64,000 nucleotides of DNA, taken from positions 1-64,000 of the forward strand of contig NZ_JBIBGL010000001.1 in the NCBI RefSeq assembly GCF_042956465.1, read 5' to 3'. The position numbers were made by a program, and so were the translations under genes. Below are positions 43,163 to 52,332 of the stretch, piece after piece. Within the stretch, counting starts at the first letter, position 1. Each line of letters opens with the position of its first letter. The notes beneath the pieces were generated by a model. It did no database searches, was not told where the DNA came from, and saw only the letters and a list, made by a program, of their open reading frames with translations. The DNA comes from Embleya sp042956465. GTDB taxonomy: Bacteria; Actinomycetota; Actinomycetes; Streptomycetales; Streptomycetaceae.

Positions 43163-44425
43163 ATGCCCGAGGTCGTGTTCGGTGTCGACCAGTCCCGCCC
43201 GTTCCGGGAGCAGAAGGCGCTCGGCCACAACCGGTGGCACCCGGACGTACCCCCGGTGACCGTGGTCAAGCCCGGTGCCGAGTTCCGGATCGAGTGCCGC
43301 GAGTGGTTCGACGGCACGATCGGCAACAACGACAGCGCCGACGACGTGCGCGACGCGGATCTGACGATGGTGCATCAGCTGAGTGGGCCGATCGGGGTGG
43401 AGGGCGCTCGGCCGGGCGACCTGCTGATCGTGGACATCCTCGACGTCGGCGCCTGTCCGCAGGACGACACCTTTCCGGTGACCGGCCCGGTGGCCGGCCA
43501 AGGGTGGGGCTACACCGGCCTGTTCGCGAGGGAGAACGGCGGCGGCTTCCTCACCGATCACTTCCCCGGTGCGTACAAGGCGGTGTGGGACTTCCACGGA
43601 CAGCGGGCCACCTCCCGGCACATTCCCGGGGTCGAGCTGACCGGCATGATCCACCCCGGCCTGATGGGCACCGCCCCGTCCGCGCGGCTGCTCGCCGAGT
43701 GGAACGCCCGCGAGGGGGCGCTGCGCGCGACCGATCCGGACCGGGTGCCGCCGCTGGCGCTGCCGCCCGAGCCGATCGCGGCGGTGCTGGGCTCGATGGA
43801 TGCCGCCCAGGCCGCGGCCGCCGCCCGCGAGGCCGCGCGAACCGCGCCGCCGCGCGAGAACGGCGGCAACCAGGACATCAAGAACCTGACCGCCGGTTCG
43901 CGGATCTTCTACCCGGTGTTCGTGGACGGCGCCAAGCTGTCGGTGGGCGACCTGCACTTCTGCCAGGGCGACGGGGAGATCACCTTCTGCGGCGCGATCG
44001 AGATGGGCGGGTTCATCGACCTGCGGGTGGACGTGCTCAAGGGCGGGATGCAGACGTACGGCGTCACCACGAACCCGATCTTTATGCCCGGGCGGTCCGC
44101 ACCGCAGTACTCGGAGTACCTGACCTTCACCGGATTCTCGGTCACCGAGGACGGCGAACAGCGCTACCTGGACTCGACCCTGGCCTATCGGCGGGCATGC
44201 CTGAACGCGATCACCTACCTGACCAGGTTCGGCTACACGCCCGAGCAGGCCTACCTGATCCTGGGGGCGGCGCCGATCGAGGGCCGATTCTCCGGCGTGG
44301 TGGACATCCCCAACGCGTGCGCCACGCTGTACGTGCCGACGGAGATCTTCGACTTCGACATCCGCCCGTCGGCCTCGGGACCGGCCTTCGCCGACCGCGG
44401 GCAGTGCGCGACGACGAGCGGCTGA
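43163..44425 (+). CDS. fmdA: Formamidase/acetamidase (FmdA)
   Basis: FmdA hydrolyses formamide (or short aliphatic amides) to ammonia and the acid, in the cytosol, without nitrilase or amidase-signature folds. The 420-residue length is typical. Family segments include FRIECREWFDGTIGNNDSADDVRDADL, HQLSGPIGVEGARPGDLLIVDILDVG, GMIHPGLMGTAPS and FCQGDGEITFCGAIEMGGFIDLRVDVLKGGM. An ATG with GAGGAG upstream is the start. It forms an operon with fmdB and ends before a hairpin. The liv-type transporter some 4 kb away could import amides, but it is separated by other genes. Confidence 0.93.
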   Translation: MPEVVFGVDQSRPFREQKALGHNRWHPDVPPVTVVKPGAEFRIECREWFDGTIGNNDSADDVRDADLTMVHQLSGPIGVEGARPGDLLIVDILDVGACPQDDTFPVTGPVAGQGWGYTGLFARENGGGFLTDHFPGAYKAVWDFHGQRATSRHIPGVELTGMIHPGLMGTAPSARLLAEWNAREGALRATDPDRVPPLALPPEPIAAVLGSMDAAQAAAAAREAARTAPPRENGGNQDIKNLTAGSRIFYPVFVDGAKLSVGDLHFCQGDGEITFCGAIEMGGFIDLRVDVLKGGMQTYGVTTNPIFMPGRSAPQYSEYLTFTGFSVTEDGEQRYLDSTLAYRRACLNAITYLTRFGYTPEQAYLILGAAPIEGRFSGVVDIPNACATLYVPTEIFDFDIRPSASGPAFADRGQCATTSG

Positions 44426-44434
44426 GTCGACCGA

Positions 44435-44471
44435 GAGGTGCACCCGCGAGTGGGGTGCGTGGGTGCACCTC
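44435..44471. terminator. Terminator hairpin after fmdA
   Basis: GAGGTGCACCC pairs perfectly with GGGTGCACCTC around a 15-base loop, ten bases after the fmdA stop. Confidence 0.8.
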
Positions 44472-44534
44472 GGCCGAGTGGTTGTCGGCCTGACCCCGTA
44501 GCTTCCCGGTGAGGACGCCACGGAGGGTGCACGA

Positions 44535-46304
44535 GTGTCGAAGACCGCCATGATCGCGCTGCTGGCCGAAATGAACGATGCCGACGGAGTGATCTTCGCA
44601 CGGATCCGGAACGAGATGCCGGCGGCCCTGCGCGACACCGAGACCCTGCCGCCCGCCGTGGTGCGCACCGCGCTCCATCTGGACGACGCCGCCGCGCTGT
44701 TCGCGATCGCGGGCAACCTGGGCCTGCCGCGCGGTGCGATCGCCGAGCTGTACACCGGGCCCGCACTGCGGATGTTGCGCGCCCTGCGCGCACTCGGCCC
44801 CAAGAACCCCCGCGCGTATACCGAGGCGACGCGTGGCGTCCGGGAGTTGATGGATCGTCACCTCGGCGGCTCGGCCGCGGCCTGGGGCCGACTGCTTGCT
44901 TTGTTGCCGACCCACGAGGGGCCGCTGCACGCGGCGATCGAGGCCGCGGGCGCGGGAGATGACCACTCGGGGCCGACCGGACCCGCCGAAATCCTGTCGA
45001 TACCCGCCGAGTTGCGCACGGAGTTCCGGCAGTTGGCGCTGCTCGCACCGGCGGATTCGATCGCGCGGCTGTTGCCCGCGCTGCGTCCGCACATCGTGCG
45101 CGACCTGGTCCGCTTCGGCGTCGAGGTGCCGCCCGCCGTGCTCGCCGACACGATCGCCCGGGCGACACCCGCGCAGCGCCGCTCGCTGGCTCGGGCCAGG
45201 CGGGCGCTGCCCGAGGTGGGCGCCGCGCTGATCGGCCTCGACGACCCCGCCCTGAACGCGCTGGTCTACCTCAATCCGCATACCGGCGAGGCGATTCGGG
45301 CCCGCATCATGGCCTCCTCGAGGCCGCTGCACCCGACCCTGGTGGAGCGGCTGTGCGACAACTGGTCGATCCCGACCCGGCTGCCCGCGCTGTGGTCCGG
45401 CGATCCGCTCCTGGTGCGCGCGGCGATGCTCAAGCGGCGCACGATGACGATCACGCTCGCCGAGAGCCTGGCGATCTGGCAGGACAGGGGCATCGAGGGA
45501 CTGCGCCCGCACGCCCGACACCAGGTGGCGATGCCGGCCGGGTCGCAAGCCCGGCCGTTCCGAGCCCCGCGCTATCGCCTGCTGTTCATGATCGCCCTGG
45601 TGCGTCTGTGTGATCGCGCCGGCCCCCGGGCCGCGCTCGACCTGCTCGACGAGGTGCCCGTGGCCGCGTCGGAGGCGCGGCGCTATCGCGAACTGCTCTC
45701 CTCGCCCGCCGGGATCGCTCGACTGCGTGCCGAGATCGACGCCGCCGGCGGCACCCGCCGACTGGTTCGGCGCCTGCGAGCCGACCTGCCGCGGTTCGGC
45801 TGGCCGATGCTGGAGACCACCTCCGTGGACTGGGCCGAGATCACCCGGGCGCACCGCCGCAAGCGGTTCTCCGACCCGGCGTTGGCGCTGCTGGCCAAGC
45901 AGGACGGCTGCCCGGCCGAACTGCGGCGCGAGGCCGGGTGGGCGCCGACCGGCGGACGCTGGCCCGTGCCGATCGGCTGGAGCGACCCCAGGACGGGCCG
46001 GGGACTCGCCGCACCCGAACGCGCGACGGCCGCCGACGTGGCGGCCGGGCGGACGCCGATCGGCGAGCTGCTGACCGGCCCGCGTGCGGCTTCGGCCTGC
46101 GAACTGCTCGCGCTGCGCGACACGATCGCCCCCGACGGCCGCGCTACGCACGAACTCCACGCCCGACTGCGCGAGTTGATCGAACGCCGGGTCACCCCGG
46201 CGGACCGGGTGGCGTTCGCCGTGGTCGCGCTGCGCCTGCTCCCCGAGTTCGAGGGCAGCCTGGCCCAACTGGTCGACACCGCGGCTGCCGCCGTGCGCGG
46301 CTGA
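44535..46304 (+). CDS. Protein of unknown function, paralogue A of a tandem pair
   Basis: I do not recognise this 589-residue protein. It is rich in Ala, Leu and Arg, almost entirely helical by composition, with no signal peptide, membrane segment or known catalytic motif. It is clearly paralogous to the next gene: both start with (A/I)ALLAxxxxAxGxxFARxR, share TPAQRRSLA/TPTQRRALA, GLDDPALNALVY/DLGDPALNAVVY and AxWSGDPxLVRAAxLxxRxM. The C-termini diverge (here VDWAEITRAHRRKRFSD). Repeating helix-turn-helix blocks suggest an alpha-solenoid scaffold. GTG with GGAGGG upstream is the start. It is the first gene of a likely operon. Confidence 0.85.
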   Translation: MSKTAMIALLAEMNDADGVIFARIRNEMPAALRDTETLPPAVVRTALHLDDAAALFAIAGNLGLPRGAIAELYTGPALRMLRALRALGPKNPRAYTEATRGVRELMDRHLGGSAAAWGRLLALLPTHEGPLHAAIEAAGAGDDHSGPTGPAEILSIPAELRTEFRQLALLAPADSIARLLPALRPHIVRDLVRFGVEVPPAVLADTIARATPAQRRSLARARRALPEVGAALIGLDDPALNALVYLNPHTGEAIRARIMASSRPLHPTLVERLCDNWSIPTRLPALWSGDPLLVRAAMLKRRTMTITLAESLAIWQDRGIEGLRPHARHQVAMPAGSQARPFRAPRYRLLFMIALVRLCDRAGPRAALDLLDEVPVAASEARRYRELLSSPAGIARLRAEIDAAGGTRRLVRRLRADLPRFGWPMLETTSVDWAEITRAHRRKRFSDPALALLAKQDGCPAELRREAGWAPTGGRWPVPIGWSDPRTGRGLAAPERATAADVAAGRTPIGELLTGPRAASACELLALRDTIAPDGRATHELHARLRELIERRVTPADRVAFAVVALRLLPEFEGSLAQLVDTAAAAVRG

Positions 46305-46363
46305 CCGACCCCACTTCCCATCGTCGGCCCGAACGGGCCCGACTCCCGAGAGGGCTTCCCGAC

Positions 46364-48121
46364 ATGCAGTATGGCTCCGCGTTCGCGCTGCTCGCCGCGC
46401 TGGACAACGCCAAGGGCGAGGTGTTCGCCCGGGTGCGCGGCTCGTACGCACCGCACCTGGGCGAGGCACGCGGCCTCCCGGTCGCGCTGATCACCTCGGC
46501 GATCCGATACGGCACCGGCGCCGACCTGGTCAAGATCGCGGCACGGACCCGAAACGTCCGGGCGACCACCGAACTCCTCGCCGAGGCCGGACCCGCCGTC
46601 GCCGTACTGCGCTTCCTCCGGCATTGCGGCGCGAGCGACGGTTTCTCCTACCTGCGCCCGATCACCGAGGTGAGCGCGTTGCTGGACGCGCGGCTCGGCG
46701 CCGACCCGCGCGCCTGGTCGCGGCTGCTGACGCTGCTGCCCGACCACCAGGGCACCGTGACCGAACTCGTCGAGGCGGCCGCCGCCGGCGAGGGCGGCAC
46801 CGAGGCGATCCCGACGCCCCCGCGCACGGTGACCACCGAATGGCGGCAACTGCTCCTGCTGGCCCACCCGGAGCACCTGAGCGCCCTCGTCCCGCACCTG
46901 CGCCCCCGCACCGTGATCGACCTGGTGCACTTCGGCGCCCGACTGCCCGCGCCGCTCGTCGCCGACGCGGTGCGCCGCGCGACGCCGACGCAGCGCCGGG
47001 CACTGGCCGCGGCCGAGCACCTGCGTCCCGAGGGGTACGACGCGCTGATCGACCTGGGCGACCCGGCGCTGAACGCGGTCGTCTACGCCAATCCTCGGGC
47101 CGGCGACCGGGAGCGGAACCGGATCATGGCCGCCGCGGGCGAGGTCCCGCTCGACCCGGCCACGATCGAGCGGGTGATCCGCTCGGACAACGCCCGCTAC
47201 CGGCGCCCCGCCGTGTGGTCCGGCGATCCGGCGTTGGTGCGCGCCGCGCTGCTGCGGGTGCGACACATGAGCGTGAGCGTCGCCGAGTGCGTCGAGACGT
47301 GGGAGCACGGCGGCGTCGAGGCGCTGCGCCCGCGGTTCCACAACGCCTACCAACGCAAGCAGTACGAGCCCTTCGTGGTGCCGCTGCATCGGGCGGTCCT
47401 GCTCGGCGCGTTGCTCGCCCTGTGGGATCGGCACGGTGTGGCGCAGGCGGAACTCCTGGTCGCCGATCTGCCGCTGCGCGATGCCTCGGCGGCCAAGCTG
47501 CGCACGATGTTCGCGGCCGGCGACGCGGGACACGCGCGGATGCGGGCCGAGTACGAGCGCGAACTCGGCCGGCGGGCACCTCGGTCCGAGCATCCGCGCG
47601 TGCCTCAGGGCTTCCGGGTCGCCGCGCCCTGGGACCCGCGGGCCGGCTGGGACACTCTCGTGGCCGCACACGCGCAGGAGCCGCTGCCCGGGGCGAGCGC
47701 ACGCTTTTTGACCGCGTTCCCGCAGTGCCCGACCCCGATCGCCGAGGCGGCCGAGGACGGCGAGATGTTGCGCGGGCAGTGGCCCGCGACCGACGGGTGG
47801 TACCGAACGTTTCCGCACGACCCGGTCTACACGAAAGAGGTGCGTCGACTGCGCACCGAATGGGGGAGGATCCCGGGACTGGCGGAGAAGGTGTTCACCG
47901 GCACCACGCCCGCCGGGGAAGCGCTGGAGCTCTACGACCGGATCCAGCGGTACGCGCCCGACCCGCAGTCGGCGGCGGAGCAGCGACTGCGGATGTCCGA
48001 GTACATTCGCGAACACCTGGGGGAGGGCCTGGAGGCGCGGGTGGTCGCCGCCCGGATGGCCCCCTCGTTCGTCGGGACGCTGCCCGAGTTGTTCGCGACC
48101 GCGGCCGCCGCGGCCGGCTGA
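46364..48121 (+). CDS. Protein of unknown function, paralogue B of a tandem pair
   Basis: This 585-residue protein starts at an ATG (MQYGSAFALLAALDNAKGEV), 59 bases after paralogue A, and has no recognised domain. It shares the same helical architecture, with conserved blocks such as FGARLPAPLVADAVRRATP, the DLGDPALNAVVYANPRAG segment and RRPAVWSGDPALVRAALL. The C-terminal third (ARFLTAFPQCPTPIAEAAEDGEM, TKEVRRLRTEWGRIPGLAEKV) has no counterpart in A, so the copies have diverged in their ends. The pair is probably co-transcribed. The function is unknown; scaffold or regulatory roles are possible. Confidence 0.85.
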   Translation: MQYGSAFALLAALDNAKGEVFARVRGSYAPHLGEARGLPVALITSAIRYGTGADLVKIAARTRNVRATTELLAEAGPAVAVLRFLRHCGASDGFSYLRPITEVSALLDARLGADPRAWSRLLTLLPDHQGTVTELVEAAAAGEGGTEAIPTPPRTVTTEWRQLLLLAHPEHLSALVPHLRPRTVIDLVHFGARLPAPLVADAVRRATPTQRRALAAAEHLRPEGYDALIDLGDPALNAVVYANPRAGDRERNRIMAAAGEVPLDPATIERVIRSDNARYRRPAVWSGDPALVRAALLRVRHMSVSVAECVETWEHGGVEALRPRFHNAYQRKQYEPFVVPLHRAVLLGALLALWDRHGVAQAELLVADLPLRDASAAKLRTMFAAGDAGHARMRAEYERELGRRAPRSEHPRVPQGFRVAAPWDPRAGWDTLVAAHAQEPLPGASARFLTAFPQCPTPIAEAAEDGEMLRGQWPATDGWYRTFPHDPVYTKEVRRLRTEWGRIPGLAEKVFTGTTPAGEALELYDRIQRYAPDPQSAAEQRLRMSEYIREHLGEGLEARVVAARMAPSFVGTLPELFATAAAAAG

Positions 48122-48209
48122 GCCCGGCCGGCCCGAACGATTGCGCGGGGGCGCGTGGCGGCCGGAAAAGCGTTGGTGTGGAGGGCCGATTCGGGGTACC
48201 GATGCACAC

Positions 48210-48767
48210 GTGACGGATGAGCGCGTACTGACGTGGCAGGTGACCGAGAGCGGCGGGCAGGAGACCTCGTGGGTCGAGTTGGGGCAGTCGCGGCTCTCCG
48301 CGCGTGGCGAGGCCCTGGGCACGACGCCTCGGTCCTATCGACTCACCTACGAGTTGGAGACCGCCCAGGACTACGTGACCACACGGTTGCGCGTGGTCGC
48401 GCAGGGTGCGGGCGAGACCAGGCGGCTGGATCTGCGGCGCACCGCCGACGGCTGGACCGTGGACGGTGTGCCGCGGCCGGATCTGGCCGACGCACTCGAC
48501 TGCGACCTGGGCCTGTGTCCGCTCACCAACACGATGCCGATCCTGCGGCACGGGCTGCACGAGGAGGCCGGCCGGCACCGCTTCCTGATGGCCTTCGTGG
48601 CCGTGCCGGAGCTGGTGGTGGAGCCGTCCTGGCAGACGTACACGCACCTGGGGGTGGAGCCCGACGGGGCTCGGGTACGCTACGAATCCGGTGACTTCCG
48701 CAGCGATCTGCTCGTGGATCACGAGGGATTGGTGCTGGACTATCCGCAGTTGGCGACCCGGATCTGA
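48210..48767 (+). CDS. Putative glycolipid-binding domain protein
   Basis: This 185-residue protein matches the PF06475-type glycolipid-binding family: LTWQVTESGGQETSWVELGQ, SYRLTYELETAQDYVTTRLRV, RRLDLRRTADGWTVDGV, DALDCDLGLCPLTNTMPILR and YESGDFRSDLLVDHEGLVLDYP. The fold is a beta-barrel; the name comes from structural resemblance to lipoprotein carriers and the natural ligand is unknown. The GTG start is used because no earlier start keeps the family N-terminus. It is soluble, with no signal. It follows the paralogue pair with 88 bases between, so membership of the same operon is uncertain. Confidence 0.82.
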   Translation: MTDERVLTWQVTESGGQETSWVELGQSRLSARGEALGTTPRSYRLTYELETAQDYVTTRLRVVAQGAGETRRLDLRRTADGWTVDGVPRPDLADALDCDLGLCPLTNTMPILRHGLHEEAGRHRFLMAFVAVPELVVEPSWQTYTHLGVEPDGARVRYESGDFRSDLLVDHEGLVLDYPQLATRI

Positions 48768-48868
48768 GCCGTCCTGCCGACGCTGCCGCCGATCATGGCC
48801 GTAACAGTCCTGTTGCTCTTGTCGTCCCGCTGTGAAGGCTTTGGCCGGATTCCATAAAATTCGGTCCC

Positions 48869-49699
48869 ATGAGCTCCTCCTCGGACGCAGCGTCCCCGCT
48901 GCCCGCCCGCACTCCAGGTCTGCCCACCCGGGTGCCGCAACCCCGTCAGGGCGGACGGCACCGTCGGCCCGATTCCCATGAACTCCCGGAGGCCGCCAAA
49001 CCGTTGATTCTTGCCGTGCCCGGTCCCGCGAACGCCGACCTGCTCGCCCTGGTGAGCGAGGTCGCGTTGCTGGCCGGCGCGGATCTGCCCGGCCTGGACA
49101 TCAGGCCGCTGGTGACAGAGGAGGGCGAGACCGACCTCGCCGCCGTGTTGCGCGGCGCGCCGTCGGCGGTCGTCGTCCCGCTTCTGCTCGGTCCCCATGC
49201 CGAGTCCGCGGCCCAAATCGAGGCGGTGCTCGCCGGCGCGGAGGGCGATTTCCTGCGCTGCGGCGTGCTCGGTCCGCACCCGCTGCTCGCCGAGGTGCTG
49301 CACGAGCGGCTCTCCGAGGCCGGCCTGGCCCGCGCCGACCGGGCGCGCCTGTTCAGTGTCGCCACCGCCGCCGAGGGGATCGTGCTGGTCACCGACGGTG
49401 GCCCGGAGGCCGTCGCCGCGGCCGAGGTGACCGGTGTGCTGCTCGCCGCCCGCCTCGCGCTGCCGGTGATGACCGCCGACCTGGGCGATCCGAAGACGGT
49501 GCTCGCCGCGGCCGAGCGGCTGCGCGAGATGGGCGCGGCCTCGATAGCACTCGCGCCGCACGTGCTCGGTCCCGACGTCGAGACCGGCCGGATCGCGGAG
49601 GTCGCGGCACAGGCCGGCTGTACGGCGGCCGAGCCGATCGGCGCGCACACCTCGGTGGCGAAGCTGATCCTGCACAAGTATCTGGAGGCGTGCGGCTAG
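48869..49699 (+). CDS. CbiX/SirB-type chelatase-family protein, active histidine not conserved
   Basis: This 276-residue protein has a basic N-terminal extension (PRQGGRHRRPDSHEL) and two tandem chelatase-like halves: LILAVPGPANADLLALVSEVALLAG with VVVPLLLGPHAESAAQI, and LPVMTADLGDPKTVLAAAERL with IALAPHVLGPDVETGRI. In sirohydrochlorin chelatases the first half begins GHGS; here the histidine is absent (AVPGPA). The family is common in Streptomyces beside varied genes, and activity is doubtful. The ATG start has weak SD. An AT-rich patch (attccataaaattcgg) just upstream may be the promoter. Confidence 0.75.
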   Translation: MSSSSDAASPLPARTPGLPTRVPQPRQGGRHRRPDSHELPEAAKPLILAVPGPANADLLALVSEVALLAGADLPGLDIRPLVTEEGETDLAAVLRGAPSAVVVPLLLGPHAESAAQIEAVLAGAEGDFLRCGVLGPHPLLAEVLHERLSEAGLARADRARLFSVATAAEGIVLVTDGGPEAVAAAEVTGVLLAARLALPVMTADLGDPKTVLAAAERLREMGAASIALAPHVLGPDVETGRIAEVAAQAGCTAAEPIGAHTSVAKLILHKYLEACG

Positions 49700-49732
49700 C
49701 CGCACACCCCACCGGGGTGCGGCCGGCCGCAC
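49690..49732. repeat. Two 16-bp palindromes at the end of the CbiX-like gene
   Basis: GTGCGGCTAGCCGCAC (49690-49705, spanning the stop codon) and GTGCGGCCGGCCGCAC (49717-49732) are perfect palindromes differing only in the central bases. They may form stacked hairpins at the transcript end. Confidence 0.7.
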
Positions 49733-49742
49733 GGACCCGGCC

Positions 49743-49779
49743 CGGCGGCGCATGGCTCCCCCCGTGCCATGCGCCGCCG
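49743..49779. terminator. Terminator hairpin after the CbiX-like gene
   Basis: CGGCGGCGCATGGC pairs perfectly with GCCATGCGCCGCCG across a nine-base loop. Confidence 0.8.
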
Positions 49780-49995
49780 AAACGTGCCCGAGACCGCCCG
49801 GACGGGTGAGTCGTGGGTGACCCGTGCGCAGGCCGGCGGCCGAGTCGCGAATGAGTCCCCGGATCGGGCGGCGCCGCGCGACGACGGGTGCCGAGCCGGG
49901 CGCGTTCGGGGTTCCGCGAACCCGGGTGCGCTGGGAGGGTTCCGCCAAACGGCGGCTCTTCGGCTGCGGTGCCGGGGTGGGGGGAACACGGGGCC

Positions 49996-51234
49996 ATGGA
50001 CACGTCACGCAAGAAATACGGTTTTGCCATCGCGCTGGTGGCGATCGGCCTGCTGGCCGGTCTGATCACCCTGGTCTGGGAGTCGGATCGGAGCCGGGAC
50101 ACCCCGCACGGGGATTCGGCGGCCTCGGTGCCCACCGCATCCGCACCCGCCCCCGCGGCGTCCGGGAATGGGCCGACCACCCTCACCCTGACCACCACGG
50201 GGGATGTGCTCGCCTATCCGACGATCATCGCCCAGTCCGAGCGCGACGCGGCCGGCGCCCCGGGTGGCGCGAGCGGCTCCGGCGGTTCGGGAAACGACTT
50301 CCACAAGATCTTCGCGGACGTGGTGCCGCTGGTGCAGAAGGCCGATCTGGCGCTGTGCCACATGGAGACGCCGTACGCCCCGCCCGAGGGGCCGTTCACC
50401 GGGTACCCGATCTTCGCCGCGCCGCCGCAGATCGCCCGTACGCTCGCGGACACCGGCTACGACGGCTGCTCGACCGCGTCCAACCACACGCTCGACGGCG
50501 GCTTCACCGGCCTGCAGCGCACGCTGGACACGCTGGACGCGGCGGGCGTGCGGCATGCGGGCAGCGCACGCACCGAGCAGGAGGCGGCGCCGACGATCCT
50601 GGACGTCAAGGGCGTCAAGGTCGCGCACCTGTCCTGGACCTACGACACCAACGGCATCCCGCTGCCGGAGGGCAAGCCGTGGTCGGTCAACGTGATCGAC
50701 AAGGACCGGATGATCGCGCAGGCCCGGGCCGCCCGCGCCGCCGGCGCCGAACTGGTCCTGCTCAGCGTGCACTGGGGCACCGAGTGGCAGCGCGAGCCGG
50801 ACGCCCAACAGCGGGCACTGGCAAAGGAGTTGACCGCCTCGACGAACAACGGCGTCAAGGACGTCGACCTGATCATCGGCACGCACAACCACGTGCCACA
50901 GGCCTACGAGAAGGTCAACGGCACCTGGGTGATCTACGGCATGGGCGACGAGTTGGCCAACTTCCCGGACAAGCCGCGCGGAAACTACAGCTCCGCCGGG
51001 CTGTTCACGTTCTCCCGGGATGCGGCGGGGAAGTGGAGCGTGACCGACGCGCGGTTCCGCCCGCTGTACTCGCACCCGGGCCCGCCGTTTCGGATCCTGG
51101 ACGTGAACAAGGCGTTGGCCGACCCGGCCACCCCCGCCGACACCCGGGCGCTGCTGGAGACCGCGCGCTCGACGGTGGTCGATGCGGTGCTCTCCGAGGG
51201 TGCGGCCGGGGCGGGGCTCACCGAGTCGAAGTAG
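49996..51234 (+). CDS. CapA-family metallophosphatase-fold protein
   Basis: This 412-residue protein has a cytoplasmic start (MDTSRKKYG), a membrane anchor at about 9-27 (FAIALVAIGLLAGLITLVW), a Pro/Ala-rich linker and a CapA domain. Metal and active-site motifs are LTTTGDVLAYP, CHMETPYAPPEG, STASNHTLDGG, VLLSVHWGTEW and IIGTHNHVPQ, in the order of capsule-synthesis CapA/PgsA-type proteins. It should act on the outer face, in cell-surface polymer assembly. No capB or capC gene is adjacent. The ATG fits; 49700-49995 upstream contains only hairpins. Confidence 0.9.
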   Translation: MDTSRKKYGFAIALVAIGLLAGLITLVWESDRSRDTPHGDSAASVPTASAPAPAASGNGPTTLTLTTTGDVLAYPTIIAQSERDAAGAPGGASGSGGSGNDFHKIFADVVPLVQKADLALCHMETPYAPPEGPFTGYPIFAAPPQIARTLADTGYDGCSTASNHTLDGGFTGLQRTLDTLDAAGVRHAGSARTEQEAAPTILDVKGVKVAHLSWTYDTNGIPLPEGKPWSVNVIDKDRMIAQARAARAAGAELVLLSVHWGTEWQREPDAQQRALAKELTASTNNGVKDVDLIIGTHNHVPQAYEKVNGTWVIYGMGDELANFPDKPRGNYSSAGLFTFSRDAAGKWSVTDARFRPLYSHPGPPFRILDVNKALADPATPADTRALLETARSTVVDAVLSEGAAGAGLTESK

Positions 51235-51270
51235 GACGGGTCGCGGAGCCGGGGCGTGGGTGGCGCTTGG

Positions 51271-51294
51271 GTGCGGGTGCGGGTGCGGGTGCGG
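51271..51294. repeat. Hexanucleotide tandem repeat
   Basis: Four perfect copies of GTGCGG lie in a G-rich stretch between the capA gene and the convergent TenA-like gene. Confidence 0.9.
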
Positions 51295-51375
51295 GGCGCG
51301 GGCGGGCGCCCCGGGCGGTCCCGGCCTCGCGAGGCGTGCCGTGCGGTCCCGGCGTCGGGAGGGCGTCCCGTGCCG

Positions 51376-52014
51376 TCACGGCGTCGGGAGGGCGTCCCAG
51401 AAAGCCAGTTCGTAGCTCTGCATCAGGCGGGCGGCGGTCTTGGCGCCCTCCTGGTCGTCGCCCGCGTCCAACCCGGTCTGCAACAGCGTCAGGGCCGCGT
51501 CCTCGAAGCCCGGCGGCAACGACGCGAAGAAGGTGAAGAACGCGACCTGGTCCTCGGTCAACTCGTGGTGGGTACGCAGCGCCCGCGCGAAGCGCTCGCA
51601 ATACCCGCCCCAGAAGCCGAAGTTGGCCAACAACGCCAGCGAGACCTCGGCACGCGAGCCGTACAGGGCCAGCCAGGCCAGGTGATGCGGGTAGCCCTGC
51701 GCGGCGGCGTTCGGGGCGTAGCCGAGCAGGTCGGCGGCGCTCATCCCGATCGCCTCCGCGTACGGCATCAACAACTGCAACGCCTGGCCCTCACCACTGG
51801 CCAGCGCCAGGAACAACTGGGCCGAATCCGGGAATCGGGACGCGAGCAGGGCGAACGAGCGCCGATCGCTCAGGATGATCCGGTATTCCTCCCCGGCGAT
51901 CCGACGCAGCGCGTCCGGCTCCACCGGGCCGGCCTCGGCACGGTCCACGAACCGGTTCGTCGATCCTGCGGTCAGGTCCTGCACGACCTGGGCGTAGAGC
52001 ATCCGTGCGTCCAT
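51376..52014 (-). CDS. TenA/PqqC-superfamily-like protein (heme-oxygenase-like fold)
   Basis: This 212-residue, largely helical protein resembles TenA/THI-4 proteins: YRIILSDRRSFALLASRFPD, AQGYPHHLAWLALYGSRAEVSLALLANFGFWGGYCERFARAL and the C-terminal SYELAFWDAL, which recalls the YExxFW end of TenA. The TenA catalytic cysteine cannot be located with certainty, so thiaminase II activity is not claimed. It is monocistronic, with its ATG facing the divergent crp gene. Confidence 0.65.
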   Translation of the reverse strand: MDARMLYAQVVQDLTAGSTNRFVDRAEAGPVEPDALRRIAGEEYRIILSDRRSFALLASRFPDSAQLFLALASGEGQALQLLMPYAEAIGMSAADLLGYAPNAAAQGYPHHLAWLALYGSRAEVSLALLANFGFWGGYCERFARALRTHHELTEDQVAFFTFFASLPPGFEDAALTLLQTGLDAGDDQEGAKTAARLMQSYELAFWDALPTP

Positions 52015-52332
52015 GGTGCCACCGTTCGTTCGACTTGATTGCGCCGCCGGCGGCCGGCCGCGTGTCGTGGCCGGCTCGTCGGACCTCCCGCGCCGCCGTG
52101 TCCGGCTTTCGTGCGCGAGTCCTATGTCTCCCCGGGATGCGGGCGATCCACGCCTGCGGGGGTGGGTCGGGTGGGGTGTTTGGGTCGGATGGCGGGTGGT
52201 CGAGCGTCACGCGCTCGGGTTGGCGGTCGTCGTGCGGCCGGGGGCGGGGTCCGTCGGCGGGATCCGCGAACGCCTGCCGAATCGGAATTCGCCTGATTAA
52301 GCTCTGGCGGCACGGGCGACGGAGGAGCGGGA
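52015..52332. other. Divergent promoter region of the TenA-like and Crp-like genes
   Basis: These 318 bases hold no supported gene. An AT-richer block near 52280-52300 (cggaattcgcctgattaagc) is a plausible promoter for the Crp-like gene. Confidence 0.5.

Noticed and set aside
51235..51375. Extension of the TenA-like or capA gene into the G-rich repeat
   Set aside because: Both genes have clear stops; the repeat encodes only low-complexity sequence.
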